A DNA stretch of 64,000 nt. It comes from Hyphomonas jannaschiana VP2 (lineage in GTDB: Bacteria > Pseudomonadota > Alphaproteobacteria > Caulobacterales > Hyphomonadaceae). The notes under the pieces were generated by a model that worked only from the letters and a program-made list of their open reading frames with translations, was not told where the DNA came from and made no database searches. The DNA lies in NCBI RefSeq assembly GCF_000685215.1, contig NZ_ARYJ01000006.1:124001-188000 (forward strand). The letters are read 5' to 3'. The position numbers were made by a program, and so were the translations under genes. Positions 43,503 to 52,161 of the stretch are shown here, one piece after another. Position 1 is the first letter of the stretch, and each line of letters starts with the position of its first letter.

Positions 43503-44426
43503 TTACAGATTCGCGAGGCGTTTGCGGGCTTCTGCAGCGTCTGCGTGCATGGCTTCAACCAGAGCATCCAGATCGGCAAACTTCAGTTCGGGCCGGATGA
43601 AGGAGATCAGCTGGACCTCCAGCCACTTGCCATAGAGGTCACCGTCGAAATCGAAGATGTGGGTCTCCAGCAGCGGATCGCGGATACCGGTCGTGGGCGT
43701 GCGGCCGAAATTGGCAACACCGTCCAGCCAGTCGCCCTGCCGGTCGATCCGCGCCCGCACCGCATAGATGCCGTGGCGCGGATGGATCAGGTCGCCGAGG
43801 TGCAGGTTTGCCGTCGGGAAGCCGAGGGTACGGCCATTCTTCTCGCCGCTCTCGACGACGCCATCGGCGATCCACCAAGTGCCAAGCAGCTCAGCAGCCG
43901 TTTCGGGTTCGCCGGCATGGAGCGCCTGCCGGATGGCCGTGGACGACGCCTTGCCTTCCAGCTCAATCACTTCGTCAACGATCGTTACCCCGAATCCGAG
44001 GGCCCGTCCGAGACTGGCCAGCCGCTGGGCATGGCCCATCCGGCCGCGCCCGAACCGGAAGTCGAAACCGACAGACACATGGCTGACTGACAGCCCCTCG
44101 ACAAGAACTTCGCGAACGAAGGCTTCATCGGTCATCGACGCCATTTCGCCATTGAACGGCAATTCGAACACCGTATCGGCGCCAGCTGCCAGAATGGCGT
44201 TATTGCGCCGCTCAGGCCGGAAAATACGGAAAGGCGGGTCGCTTGGCCGGAAATAGGCGCGCGGCGGCGGTTCGAAGGTGGCGACGGAGAACTTGCCGCC
44301 GCCCGCCTGCTTTGCCGCCTCCATCACCGCCCGGTGGCCGGCATGGAGCCCGTCAAAATTGCCGAGCGCAATCGAAGCGCCCCGCGCGACGGCGGGCAGG
44401 TCCCGGTAGCCGGCATAGACAGCCAA
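43503..44426 (-). CDS. ribF: Bifunctional riboflavin kinase / FAD synthetase
   Basis: RibF makes FMN and FAD from riboflavin. The product has 307 residues. The FAD synthetase nucleotidyl-transfer motif GNFDGLHAGHRAVM and the SSTAIRQALHAG motif lie in the N-terminal half. The kinase half has GRTLGFPTANLHL and GIYAVRA. The start is a TTG placed directly after the TGA of the upstream MaoC gene (TGATTG), so translation may be coupled. Confidence 0.95.
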   Translation of the reverse strand: MAVYAGYRDLPAVARGASIALGNFDGLHAGHRAVMEAAKQAGGGKFSVATFEPPPRAYFRPSDPPFRIFRPERRNNAILAAGADTVFELPFNGEMASMTDEAFVREVLVEGLSVSHVSVGFDFRFGRGRMGHAQRLASLGRALGFGVTIVDEVIELEGKASSTAIRQALHAGEPETAAELLGTWWIADGVVESGEKNGRTLGFPTANLHLGDLIHPRHGIYAVRARIDRQGDWLDGVANFGRTPTTGIRDPLLETHIFDFDGDLYGKWLEVQLISFIRPELKFADLDALVEAMHADAAEARKRLANL

Positions 44427-44858
44427 TCAGGCCCCCCGGCTCGGTGCGACCACTTCCGCGTCACCGGCGATGACACGCTTGCCATCCACGATGCACTCGA
44501 TCTTGAGGACAACCCGGTTGCCGCGGTCGATCTTCTCGGCGACCGTCGCCCTCGCCGTGACCGTGTCGCCGATATAGACCGGACGCCGGAACCGCATGTT
44601 CAGCCCGACAAAGACCGCCCCCGGTCCCGGCAGGTTGTTGCCGAGGATGCCGGAGATATAGCTGGCCGTCAGCGCGCCATGGGCGATGCGCTTCTCGAAC
44701 ATGGTCGTGGCGGCATATTCGTCGGACATGTGCAGCGGATTGAAATCGCCCGACACTTCAGCAAAGCGCTGGATGTCGTCTGCAGTGATCTTGTGCACGG
44801 TTTCGTGCGACTGCCCGATTTCGAGGTCTTCGTATTTGAAGCCGGTAAATTCAGTCAT
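44427..44858 (-). CDS. MaoC-like dehydratase ((R)-specific enoyl-CoA hydratase)
   Basis: The product is a hot-dog fold protein of 143 residues. The hydratase-2 motif is FAEVSGDFNPLHMSDEYAATTMFEKRIAHG, with the catalytic Asp-x-Asn-Pro-x-His set. These enzymes hydrate trans-2-enoyl-CoA to (R)-3-hydroxyacyl-CoA. It sits immediately upstream of ribF and 55 bp downstream of the HAD gene. Confidence 0.9.
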   Translation of the reverse strand: MTEFTGFKYEDLEIGQSHETVHKITADDIQRFAEVSGDFNPLHMSDEYAATTMFEKRIAHGALTASYISGILGNNLPGPGAVFVGLNMRFRRPVYIGDTVTARATVAEKIDRGNRVVLKIECIVDGKRVIAGDAEVVAPSRGA

Positions 44859-44913
44859 TCCGGGATGCTCCGATTCTTTCGACGGGCTTCGTTACACGCC
44901 TGAGGGCGATGCG

Positions 44914-45777
44914 TCACCATCTTAAGCCTGTCATGGCCCAGGTTGCCTGCTCGCCATAGGCTGCCAGCAATTCGGCGACTTCCTCTTCGAAATCCTCGCC
45001 ATGCTCCTTGAGACCGGTGCCGACATAGAGGCTGTCAAAGCCCTGCACGCCTGCGCCGCGTACATCCGTGCCGGGGCTGTCGCCGATGCAGAGGATGCGT
45101 GACCGGTCGAGCGGCTTGCCGCCGGTCAGCGCCTCGACCCGCTCAATAGCGAGATGATAGATCGGCGGGTGCGGCTTGCCGGGATAAATCACTTTGCCGC
45201 CAAGGTCTTCGTAGACATCGGCCAGAGCGCCTGCGCACCAGTAGAGCTGGCCGCCGACACGCACCTGCTTGTCCGGATTGGCGCAGATCATGGGAAGGTT
45301 CCGGGCGATGCCGGCGGAGAGTTCCTCGCGATAGTCTTCCGGATGCTCGCCGACATGATCGCGCAGGCCGATGCACAGCAGCAGGTCGGCTTCGTCGGCC
45401 TCGGTGAATTTGAGGTCCAGCCCCTCATAGAGGTGGCGGTCGTGCTCCCAGCCTTCATCAGCGCCGAGACGCCAGACGGCCTGCCCCTTGCGCCGGACCA
45501 GTTCCGCGCGGGTGGCATCGCCGGAGGAGACACAATCGTCGAACGCGGCGTCCGGCACACCCAGCGGCTGGAAATAGCGCGTCACCTGCGCTTTGGGCAC
45601 TGGCGCATTGGTGATCAGGCAGACATGCCCGCCGCCCTCGCGAAAGCGCACCAGCGCCTCGCACGCCTCGGTAAATGCGCTGCGGCCATTGTGGATCACG
45701 CCCCAGACGTCACACAGGATCGTGTCGTAGCGGCTGGCGATTTCGGAAAGCCCTTGCGGGAATTGCGGTGCGGTCAT
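44914..45777 (-). CDS. HAD-superfamily hydrolase (TIGR01459-like, NagD/class IIA type)
   Basis: The product has 287 residues. The nucleophile motif ILCDVWGVIHNG, motif II Thr in LITNAP, motif III Lys in GKPHPPIY and motif IV GDSPGTDVRGA are all present, and a large class IIA cap lies between motifs II and III. This clade is typical of alphaproteobacteria; the substrate is unknown. The ATG at 45777 was preferred because the extension to 45858 overlaps the upstream gene and lacks family features. Confidence 0.88.
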   Translation of the reverse strand: MTAPQFPQGLSEIASRYDTILCDVWGVIHNGRSAFTEACEALVRFREGGGHVCLITNAPVPKAQVTRYFQPLGVPDAAFDDCVSSGDATRAELVRRKGQAVWRLGADEGWEHDRHLYEGLDLKFTEADEADLLLCIGLRDHVGEHPEDYREELSAGIARNLPMICANPDKQVRVGGQLYWCAGALADVYEDLGGKVIYPGKPHPPIYHLAIERVEALTGGKPLDRSRILCIGDSPGTDVRGAGVQGFDSLYVGTGLKEHGEDFEEEVAELLAAYGEQATWAMTGLRW

Positions 45778-45809
45778 GCGCGGCGAGGTAAGCTGCGCAG
45801 GCGCTTCGG

Positions 45810-46295
45810 TCAATCGCGGGATTGGCAGGCGCTGGCGGGCAGCGGGTTCAGGATCCACTGATTGGCCGTCGGGATGGAGACCGAATTGGCGAAATAGCAG
45901 CCCTTGATACGGATCACATGGCCGAGGCTTGTCTCGTCTGAATATTGGGGCGCGTAGTTGCAGGAGACCATGTTTGCGGCGTGCTGCTCCGGCGTGCCGG
46001 GTCGGACTTCCAGCAGCAAATGGTTGGACCCGGTGGGGACTGAGACCGACTTCGCGCTGACCTCGCCATGACTATCGCAGACTATAACGGACCATGAGCC
46101 GTCTTCCTGCTGCCCTGCCGGATCAAGCGGCGGCGCAATCGAGAGGTCCAGCCAGACCGGGCCTTCTTCCAGTGCCTGGAGCGACTCGGGCGCCTCGAAT
46201 TCCACAGGCCCCGGCAGGTCCGCGACGACCGTCCGGACCTCTCCGGCCGCGGCACCGGCGGGCAAGGCAGCAAGCGCCAGGATTATCGCACGCAT
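45810..46295 (-). CDS. Secreted protein, hypothetical
   Basis: The product has 161 residues with signal peptide MRAIILALAALPAGAAAGE. The mature part is beta-rich, with Cys in VIVCDSHGE, MVSCNYAP, IKGCYF and SACQSRD, consistent with two disulfides. I do not recognise a family. The ATG at 46295 restores the signal peptide. Confidence 0.6.
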   Translation of the reverse strand: MRAIILALAALPAGAAAGEVRTVVADLPGPVEFEAPESLQALEEGPVWLDLSIAPPLDPAGQQEDGSWSVIVCDSHGEVSAKSVSVPTGSNHLLLEVRPGTPEQHAANMVSCNYAPQYSDETSLGHVIRIKGCYFANSVSIPTANQWILNPLPASACQSRD

Positions 46296-46365
46296 GAAAA
46301 CACCTCCGCTTTGAAACGGAGGCCAGCACACACCGGGATTGGGGCGATTTGAGGGAGACCGGCGC

Positions 46366-47595
46366 CTAGCCGAAATTGGTCAGGCGCTGGACCATTTCCC
46401 GCGGCGGGGCGGTTTCTTCCATCAGCGAGGCCTTGATCGGGCGCGGCGCGCCGAAGACATGGCCCTGACCATACGGGATCTCGTATTCGAGAATTTCGAC
46501 GACGCTCGCCTCGTCTTCCATCTTCTCGGCCACCATGGTGATGCCATAGCGGGAGAACACGGCGGAGACTTCCTCGCCATCGACGCGGCGGTTGATGGAG
46601 GACACCGGACGCGGGCCAGCCGGGTCACGCAGCTGGTCGATCAGGGCGCCGCCATTCATCTTCACGAAGCGCACGCCGGCCGACTGAAGACGCGGCAGGT
46701 CGAGACCGAGGTCCGGGGCGTGGTCGATGGAGAAGCGGAAGCCGAGCGCGGTCAGCTTGTCCATATTGTCCCGCATGGTGCGCGAGCGGGTTTCGAACCG
46801 GTCGGCGCGGATCTCGAAAATGACGGCGCCGGAGAGGTCCCGGTTTTCCGTCATGAATTCAAGGAACATCGGGAAGAAGGTCGAATCTTCCAGCGAGCTT
46901 GCGGCGATGTTGCAGAAGACACCAACGCGGCGGTCACGCTCTGCCAGGCGGCGCACGATCTGCACGCAGCGGAACAGGGTGAAATTGTCGATCTGCCCCA
47001 TCAGGTTCGCGCGGCGGCCGGCGTCGAGGAATTCCGCCGGCAGGATCAGAGAGCCATCCGGGCGGCGCAGCCGCGTGAAGCCTTCATAGAAAGAGACGCG
47101 GCGCTGCGGCAGTGACACGATCGGCTGCAGGTGCAGATCCACCCGGCCATCCTTCAGCGCGTCACGCACATCGCGGAGAATCGCATCTTCCTGCGGGGCG
47201 ACGATCTTGTTGGTGGAGGTTTCCGCCAGACGGGTTTCAAAGCTGTGGGACAGCCGGTCGATCAGGCTTTCCAGCTGCTTCATTTCCGAGACCAGCGCAT
47301 CGCGCCGTTCGGTCAACTCATGCTTGACCGTTTCCTCGACCACGTCAGTGCGCGCTTCGATCACGTCCATCCGGCGTTCGGCGTCACGGTTCTCTTTCTC
47401 AATTGCCTGCATGCGCGCATCGATTTCGCGCTTCGAACTGCCATTGGAAACAAGGACGTGGATCTGGCTGAGAACGGCGGTCGTCAGCACGCCAGCGCCG
47501 ATGGAGATCGGCAGGCCGAGTTCCAGCACCGTCGCGCCGGCGTATCCGGCGGCACCGCCGGCTGCCATGTACAGCAGGAACAAGATAAACGTCAT
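46366..47595 (-). CDS. TipF-like membrane protein with degenerate EAL domain
   Basis: The product has 409 residues. Two N-terminal membrane helices (TFILFLLYMAAGGAAGYAG and ISIGAGVLTTAVLSQIHVLV) are followed by a coiled coil (residues 52-135) and an EAL domain. Catalytic signatures are lost: EAL reads EGF (SFYEGFTRLR), DDFG reads DHAPDLG and KIDG reads KMNG. This architecture matches Caulobacter TipF, a c-di-GMP receptor for flagellar placement and assembly. Binding without hydrolysis is the expected role. No flagellar genes are in the window. Confidence 0.82.
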   Translation of the reverse strand: MTFILFLLYMAAGGAAGYAGATVLELGLPISIGAGVLTTAVLSQIHVLVSNGSSKREIDARMQAIEKENRDAERRMDVIEARTDVVEETVKHELTERRDALVSEMKQLESLIDRLSHSFETRLAETSTNKIVAPQEDAILRDVRDALKDGRVDLHLQPIVSLPQRRVSFYEGFTRLRRPDGSLILPAEFLDAGRRANLMGQIDNFTLFRCVQIVRRLAERDRRVGVFCNIAASSLEDSTFFPMFLEFMTENRDLSGAVIFEIRADRFETRSRTMRDNMDKLTALGFRFSIDHAPDLGLDLPRLQSAGVRFVKMNGGALIDQLRDPAGPRPVSSINRRVDGEEVSAVFSRYGITMVAEKMEDEASVVEILEYEIPYGQGHVFGAPRPIKASLMEETAPPREMVQRLTNFG

Positions 47596-47919
47596 CAGCT
47601 CAGCACCCGAAACAATTCGTCAATCTTAACAGATAAGGTCCAGAAGTTAACGAATTGCTTGGATGTGGCGCAATTTGGGTGGTCCGGCAATCCCGCCGAA
47701 CATTGTTGCGGAGAGGTCACAGACACGGCGCGTGTCACAATCGGATACAAACCGTAACTGGACAGGACGCGGAACGCCCGATAGCCAAGAGTCAGAGACC
47801 CGGCACCACCGGTCCGCGGCCATCTTATTGGCCGGAGCGGGGGCAGTCTCGGGGGAGACACGGGGCGCGCAGAAATGTGCGCCCCGGTCCTTTCTCAGGG
47901 CTCTGTTTTCAGACAAAAA
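47596..47919. other. Non-coding gap with a GC-rich hairpin
   Basis: This 324-bp gap separates the TipF-like start from the stop of the next minus-strand gene. It holds a hairpin at 47862-47885 (GGGGCGCGC, loop AGAAAT, GTGCGCCCC) placed just after that stop, which is probably its terminator, although no U-tract follows. The rest presumably carries the TipF-like promoter. No gene or known RNA was recognised. Confidence 0.35.
47862..47885 (-). terminator. Possible terminator hairpin
   Basis: A 9-bp stem with one G-U pair and a 6-base loop lies 35-58 bp downstream of the minus-strand stop at 47920. A strong stem without a clear U-tract gives only moderate support. Confidence 0.4.
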
Positions 47920-48654
47920 TCAAGGCTCTGCGCTGGCCCCTTCAACAAGGTAATGGACCTTGCCGAGCGGCCATGCATTCGGCGAATCTGCGCCGCAGGA
48001 CAGGGCAAACGCCTCCTGTTGATTGAACTTCACCGCGAGGGTCATGCCGCAGGGCTGCAACACGGCCCGCTGGCCGCCATAGTCCACCCAGTACCCAGCC
48101 TGGCCATCTGCCGACTCGATCTTGGTGACGACCAGATCTCCGGTATTGAAGACTTCCGTCTTCGCATCGCCTTCGCCCGGCAGGACACCCAGAAGCGCGG
48201 CGCCAAAACCGCCCTTCGGCGAATCCTTCACGAATATCTCCGCATCAGAAAGTTCGAACGCCTTGTTCAGCGCCGCGACGACATCCCGCGTTCCGGACGG
48301 GCCACCGACCGCCAGTGGCGTCTCACGCCCGGCCGTCCAGCCCGCATTGCGCACCTCGTCCAGCCCTTCGAGATTCGCCCCCTGCAGGGAGAACAACAGG
48401 ACGGCATCGAGGCTGGCCAGTACAGGCCCGTCCATCGCCGCTCGAAGCCCCGGCGGCGTGCCGAACAGCACCCGCTTGCCGCCGGCCACAACCAGAAGGC
48501 ACGGTGCCGTGGCGGTCGAGGCGGCACAGGGCAACAGGGCATAGTCGGCGCTGCGGATGTCATCCGGGCCGATGGCAGACACGGCGCCCTGCCCGTTTCC
48601 ACACGCAGACAGGATGACAGAAAACAGGAAGGCGATAACGCCGGATCGGGGCAC
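47920..48654 (-). CDS. Lipoprotein resembling a metallo-beta-lactamase fold without metal site
   Basis: The product has 244 residues with a lipoprotein signal (FLFSVILSAC, Cys18). The order LLVVAGGKRVLFGTPPGL, LDAVLLFSLQGANLEGLDEV, GRETPLAVGGPSGTRDVVAALNKAF follows RNase Z-type metallo-beta-lactamase proteins (HxHxDH, then a conserved GP-x-GT segment). The HxHxDH motif is absent here, replaced by SLQGAN. The start is a GTG at 48654 with GAGG 8 bases upstream. The resemblance is a by-eye reading; the role is unknown. Confidence 0.5.
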   Translation of the reverse strand: MPRSGVIAFLFSVILSACGNGQGAVSAIGPDDIRSADYALLPCAASTATAPCLLVVAGGKRVLFGTPPGLRAAMDGPVLASLDAVLLFSLQGANLEGLDEVRNAGWTAGRETPLAVGGPSGTRDVVAALNKAFELSDAEIFVKDSPKGGFGAALLGVLPGEGDAKTEVFNTGDLVVTKIESADGQAGYWVDYGGQRAVLQPCGMTLAVKFNQQEAFALSCGADSPNAWPLGKVHYLVEGASAEP

Positions 48655-48670
48655 AGGACTACCTCGCGGT

Positions 48671-49504
48671 TCAGCCGATCACCGTACGTCCCGGCTCTGT
48701 CACGATTTGCTGTTCGATGTAACCCAGCGCGTCGATCTCGACCCGGACACGGTCTCCGGCCTTCAGCCATTTCGGCGGATTGAAGCCTGCGCCGACACCT
48801 GCCGGCGTGCCGGTGAAGATCAGGTCGCCGGGTTCCAGCGTGAAGGCTGCCGTCAGGTGCGCAATCTGTGCGGGAATGTCGTGAACCATGTCCCGCACAT
48901 GGCCGGACTGGCGCTGTTCGCCGTTCACGAAGGTGCGCACTTCCAGCGCGGACAGGTCTTCGATCTCATCCAGCGTGACAATGGCCGGGCCGACCGGGGC
49001 ATGCGTGTCGAACCCCTTGCCCATGATCATGGTCTGGCTGGCGCGCTGCCAGTCGCGCACCGAATAGTCGCAGCCAATGGTCACGCCCGCCACGATTTCG
49101 AACGCCCGCTCGCGCGGCACATGCCGCCCGCGCTTGCCGATCACGACCACCAATTCCCCTTCATAATCAAGTTGTTCCGACACTTTCGGAAGGTCGACAT
49201 CAGCATACGGATCGTTGATTGCTGTGGCCTGCTTGTTGAACCATTTCTGGATTTCCGGTTTTTTCGTATCGACAAAACTGACACTCTCTGCGGCGTGCGC
49301 TGCATAGTTCACACCGATGCCGAGAATTTTTCCCGGCCGGGCAACAGGCGACAGGATGTCGATTTCAGCGAGCGGCACAGGCGCGCCGTCCGCCTCGCCT
49401 TTCATGGCCTCTTCCAGGCTCGTCCCCCGAATCGGGGTTACGGACTGTGCAGACAGTCTTCCATATCGGATAGAATTTCCTTGGCGGTACCTGATCACAT
49501 GCAT
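48671..49504 (-). CDS. Fumarylacetoacetate hydrolase (FAH) family protein
   Basis: The product has 277 residues. ILGIGVNYAAHAAES, the metal-binding Glu in LDYEGELVVVIGK, the Asp in GVTIGCDYSVRDWQ, KGFDTHAPVGPAIV and LIFTGTPAGVGAG are the FAH-fold signature. Members cleave or decarboxylate acylpyruvates and related dioxo acids from aromatic degradation. The precise substrate is unknown. It is 16 bp upstream of the lipoprotein gene on the same strand. Confidence 0.9.
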   Translation of the reverse strand: MHVIRYRQGNSIRYGRLSAQSVTPIRGTSLEEAMKGEADGAPVPLAEIDILSPVARPGKILGIGVNYAAHAAESVSFVDTKKPEIQKWFNKQATAINDPYADVDLPKVSEQLDYEGELVVVIGKRGRHVPRERAFEIVAGVTIGCDYSVRDWQRASQTMIMGKGFDTHAPVGPAIVTLDEIEDLSALEVRTFVNGEQRQSGHVRDMVHDIPAQIAHLTAAFTLEPGDLIFTGTPAGVGAGFNPPKWLKAGDRVRVEIDALGYIEQQIVTEPGRTVIG

Positions 49505-49539
49505 ATCGTTACCCTCTCGTCACACTTCAGCCAGAAACA

Positions 49540-49572
49540 CACGTCACGCGGTTCATCTCGCGTTGTGACGTG
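49540..49572. promoter_or_regulatory. Inverted repeat between divergent genes, possible operator
   Basis: CACGTCAC (49540-49547) and GTGACGTG (49565-49572) are perfect inverted arms. They extend inward as GCG/CGC with a small bulge. They lie in the 111-bp gap between the FAH gene and the DUF262 gene. The position suits a repressor site or hairpin affecting the DUF262 gene, which starts 44 bp further on. Confidence 0.45.
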
Positions 49573-49615
49573 GGTTGGCAAGAGCTAGTCAGAAGACAGT
49601 TACGAGGGCGCCAGA

Positions 49616-51295
49616 ATGGACACTGCCATGGACCAGAATATCGACCTCGGAGTCCGGGCGCAGGAAAGCTCCGTGCGGGCGATTTTTGCGCCGGGCGAAC
49701 GGCTGCAGATGCCCCCCTATCAGCGCAGCTATTCCTGGGAGACGAGGGAAGCCAACGAACTGCTCGGCGATCTCATCGATTCCGTCAAAACGGGCACACC
49801 GCACTTTGTCGGTGCGATCGTCCTGATCCACGGTGCGGAAAGCGGCGTGCTGGAGATTGTCGATGGCCAGCAGCGGCTGACCACGCTGACCATCCTGCTG
49901 GCCGTGCTGCGCGACCTGGAACCGGACAAGGCGCGCGCGGCCATGCTGCATGCGCTGATCGCCGACGAGGCGCGGCCGATGCTGGGAGAAGGCGCCAACT
50001 GGCGGCTGACGCTGAACCATATGGACGGGCCGTTCTTCCGCGCCTCGATCCAGACGCCGGGCGCCACGCGGAACCTGGACAAGGAACCCGGCGAAAGCGA
50101 AAGCCAGGCGCGCATGGTGCGCAACGCCGCCGCCTTTGCCAAACGGATCGAGAGCATGAGTGACGACACACGGCGCGCGCTCGCCGATGTCGTGATGAAC
50201 CGCTGCGCGCTGGTGCGGGTTGTCGTTGGCGAAAAGGATCAGGGCTTCAAGGTGTTCCGCGTGCTCAACACGCGCGGCAAGGAGCCGGACGCGCACGACA
50301 TCATCAAGACCGAGCTGTTCCAGCGGGCCAAATTCACCGATGAGGAAGCCAGCGCCTATGCCGAACGCTGGTCGGAACATGAGGCGGCGCTCGGCGGATC
50401 CGCCTTTGACGACCTGCTGCGCCAGATCCGCTCGATCTATGACAAGTCCGGGCGCGGGGAACTGGTCTCGGCCTTCCCGAAAGCGGTGCTGTCCAAGGTC
50501 GACCCGCGCACCTTCCTGGACGAAGTGCTGCCGCGCTATGTCGACGCCTACCGGCTGATCACGACGGGCGAAGTGCAGGACGGGCCGAATGCGAAAATCG
50601 TCAGCGACAAGCTGAACCAGATGCGCGCCCTCGATCAGTCCAGCTGGCGCGCACCGGCCCTGAAATTCCTGGTCGAACGGGGCGTGGCAGACCCGAAAGC
50701 GCCGGAATTCTTCACACGCCTGGAACGCCAGGCCTTCATCATCATGCTGGTGGTCACCGACCGCGACCAGCGCAACCGGCGCTTCAACAAGGTGATGGAC
50801 GCGATCACCAATGACCGCACCCTGTTCGCCAAGAACGGCCCGCTGTCGGTCGACCGCTCGGACGCCCGCAAGGCCCGCGAACGGATGCTCGGCCGGTTCG
50901 CCACCTTCGCCCAGCGCCGGGCGATGGCCCTCCGGCTGAACGCGGCCCTGGAAGATGGCCTGACCATCCCGCCGGAATCCGACGCGACGGTGGAGCATGT
51001 TCTGCCGCGCAATATCCATGAGGACAGCCACTGGCTGACGGTCTGGCCGGACCCGGCGAAACGCCGCGAACAGTGCGACACGCTCGGCAATTTCGTGCTG
51101 CTGACACACAAGGTGAACCAGAAGGCCGACCGGCAGGACTATCGCGCCAAGAAGGACGTCTACTTCAATGGCGGCGGCGGGATGGACTTCGCCCTCACCC
51201 GCGACCTGCAGGACCAGCATGCCTGGACGGCGGACGTGGTGCGCAAGCGGACCGAGATGCTGGTCAACATCCTCTGCGAAGCCTGGGACATCTGA
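49616..51295 (+). CDS. DUF262-DUF1524 protein (GmrSD-like, candidate type IV restriction factor)
   Basis: The product has 559 residues. The N-terminal DUF262 (ParB/sulfiredoxin-like) domain has MPPYQRSYSWE and the hallmark DGQQRLTTL. The C-terminal DUF1524 domain is HNH-like, with EHVLPRN ... DTLGNFVLLTHKVNQKADRQDY. In GmrSD enzymes these two parts use NTP to sense and cut modified phage DNA. Here they are fused in one chain, as in many single-gene homologues. GAGGG is 7 bases before the ATG. No other known defence gene is adjacent, so defence is inferred from family alone. Confidence 0.85.
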   Translation: MDTAMDQNIDLGVRAQESSVRAIFAPGERLQMPPYQRSYSWETREANELLGDLIDSVKTGTPHFVGAIVLIHGAESGVLEIVDGQQRLTTLTILLAVLRDLEPDKARAAMLHALIADEARPMLGEGANWRLTLNHMDGPFFRASIQTPGATRNLDKEPGESESQARMVRNAAAFAKRIESMSDDTRRALADVVMNRCALVRVVVGEKDQGFKVFRVLNTRGKEPDAHDIIKTELFQRAKFTDEEASAYAERWSEHEAALGGSAFDDLLRQIRSIYDKSGRGELVSAFPKAVLSKVDPRTFLDEVLPRYVDAYRLITTGEVQDGPNAKIVSDKLNQMRALDQSSWRAPALKFLVERGVADPKAPEFFTRLERQAFIIMLVVTDRDQRNRRFNKVMDAITNDRTLFAKNGPLSVDRSDARKARERMLGRFATFAQRRAMALRLNAALEDGLTIPPESDATVEHVLPRNIHEDSHWLTVWPDPAKRREQCDTLGNFVLLTHKVNQKADRQDYRAKKDVYFNGGGGMDFALTRDLQDQHAWTADVVRKRTEMLVNILCEAWDI

Positions 51296-51393
51296 CAGCG
51301 CTGAGACCGTTGCTTTCCTTGGGGAACCCCTAGCGGCAACCCGCCGGAGGGCCTAGCCTGTGCGGGATAACACAGCATGCAGGGAGCCCCGCC

Positions 51394-52161
51394 ATGAGCC
51401 TGTTCGACCTTACCGGCAAAGTTGCCGTCATCACCGGATCTTCCCGCGGCATCGGCAAGGCCATCGCCGAAGCCATGGCCGATGCCGGCGCCAAAGTGAC
51501 GATCTCGTCCCGCAAGCCCGGCCCGTGCCAGGAAGTGGCGGATGCGATCAACGCCAAACACGGCGAGGGCACAGCCATCGCGGTGCCGGCCAACATCTCG
51601 TCCAAGGAAGACCTGCAGGCCATGGTGGATGCCACCAACAAGGCGTTCGGCAAGATCGACACCTGCGTCTGCAACGCCGCCTCGAACCCCTATTACGGCC
51701 CGATGAGCGGGATTGAAGACGATGCCTTCGCCAAGATCCTGCAGAACAACATCATTTCCAATAACTGGCTGATCCAGATGTGCGTGCCGCAAATGCGCGA
51801 GCGCAAGGATGGCGCGGTGATCATCGTCTCGTCCATCGGCGGCCTGCGCGGCTCGCCTGTGATCGGGGCCTACAACATCTCCAAGGCGGCGGACTTCCAG
51901 CTCGCCCGCAACCTCGCGACCGAACTCGGCGTCGACAATATCCGCGTGAACTGCATCGCTCCGGGCCTGATCAAGACCGACTTCGCCAAAGCGCTGTGGG
52001 ACAATCCCGACACGCTGAAGCGCAGCCTGTCCGGCACGCCGCTGAAGCGGATCGGCGAACCGGAAGAGATCGCCGGCGCCGCCGTCTATCTCGCCTCGAA
52101 AGCTGGCGCCTACATGACCGGCCAGATGATGGTGGTCGATGGCGGGGCGACGTCGACCTGA
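51394..52161 (+). CDS. Short-chain dehydrogenase/reductase
   Basis: This classical SDR has 255 residues. The cofactor loop is TGSSRGIGKAIAEAM, and Arg in ISSRK after strand 2 suggests NADP preference. NAAS lies on strand 4, catalytic Ser is in IIVSSIGG, and Tyr and Lys are in AYNISKAAD. The oxidised substrate is unknown. Its TGA shares a base with the ATG of the csaA-like gene. Confidence 0.92.
   Translation: MSLFDLTGKVAVITGSSRGIGKAIAEAMADAGAKVTISSRKPGPCQEVADAINAKHGEGTAIAVPANISSKEDLQAMVDATNKAFGKIDTCVCNAASNPYYGPMSGIEDDAFAKILQNNIISNNWLIQMCVPQMRERKDGAVIIVSSIGGLRGSPVIGAYNISKAADFQLARNLATELGVDNIRVNCIAPGLIKTDFAKALWDNPDTLKRSLSGTPLKRIGEPEEIAGAAVYLASKAGAYMTGQMMVVDGGATST

Noticed and set aside
47596-47919. 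Small regulatory RNA in the gap before the TipF-like gene
   Set aside because: Only one hairpin can be supported. No promoter-terminator pair or known RNA fold was found, so it is listed as a gap.
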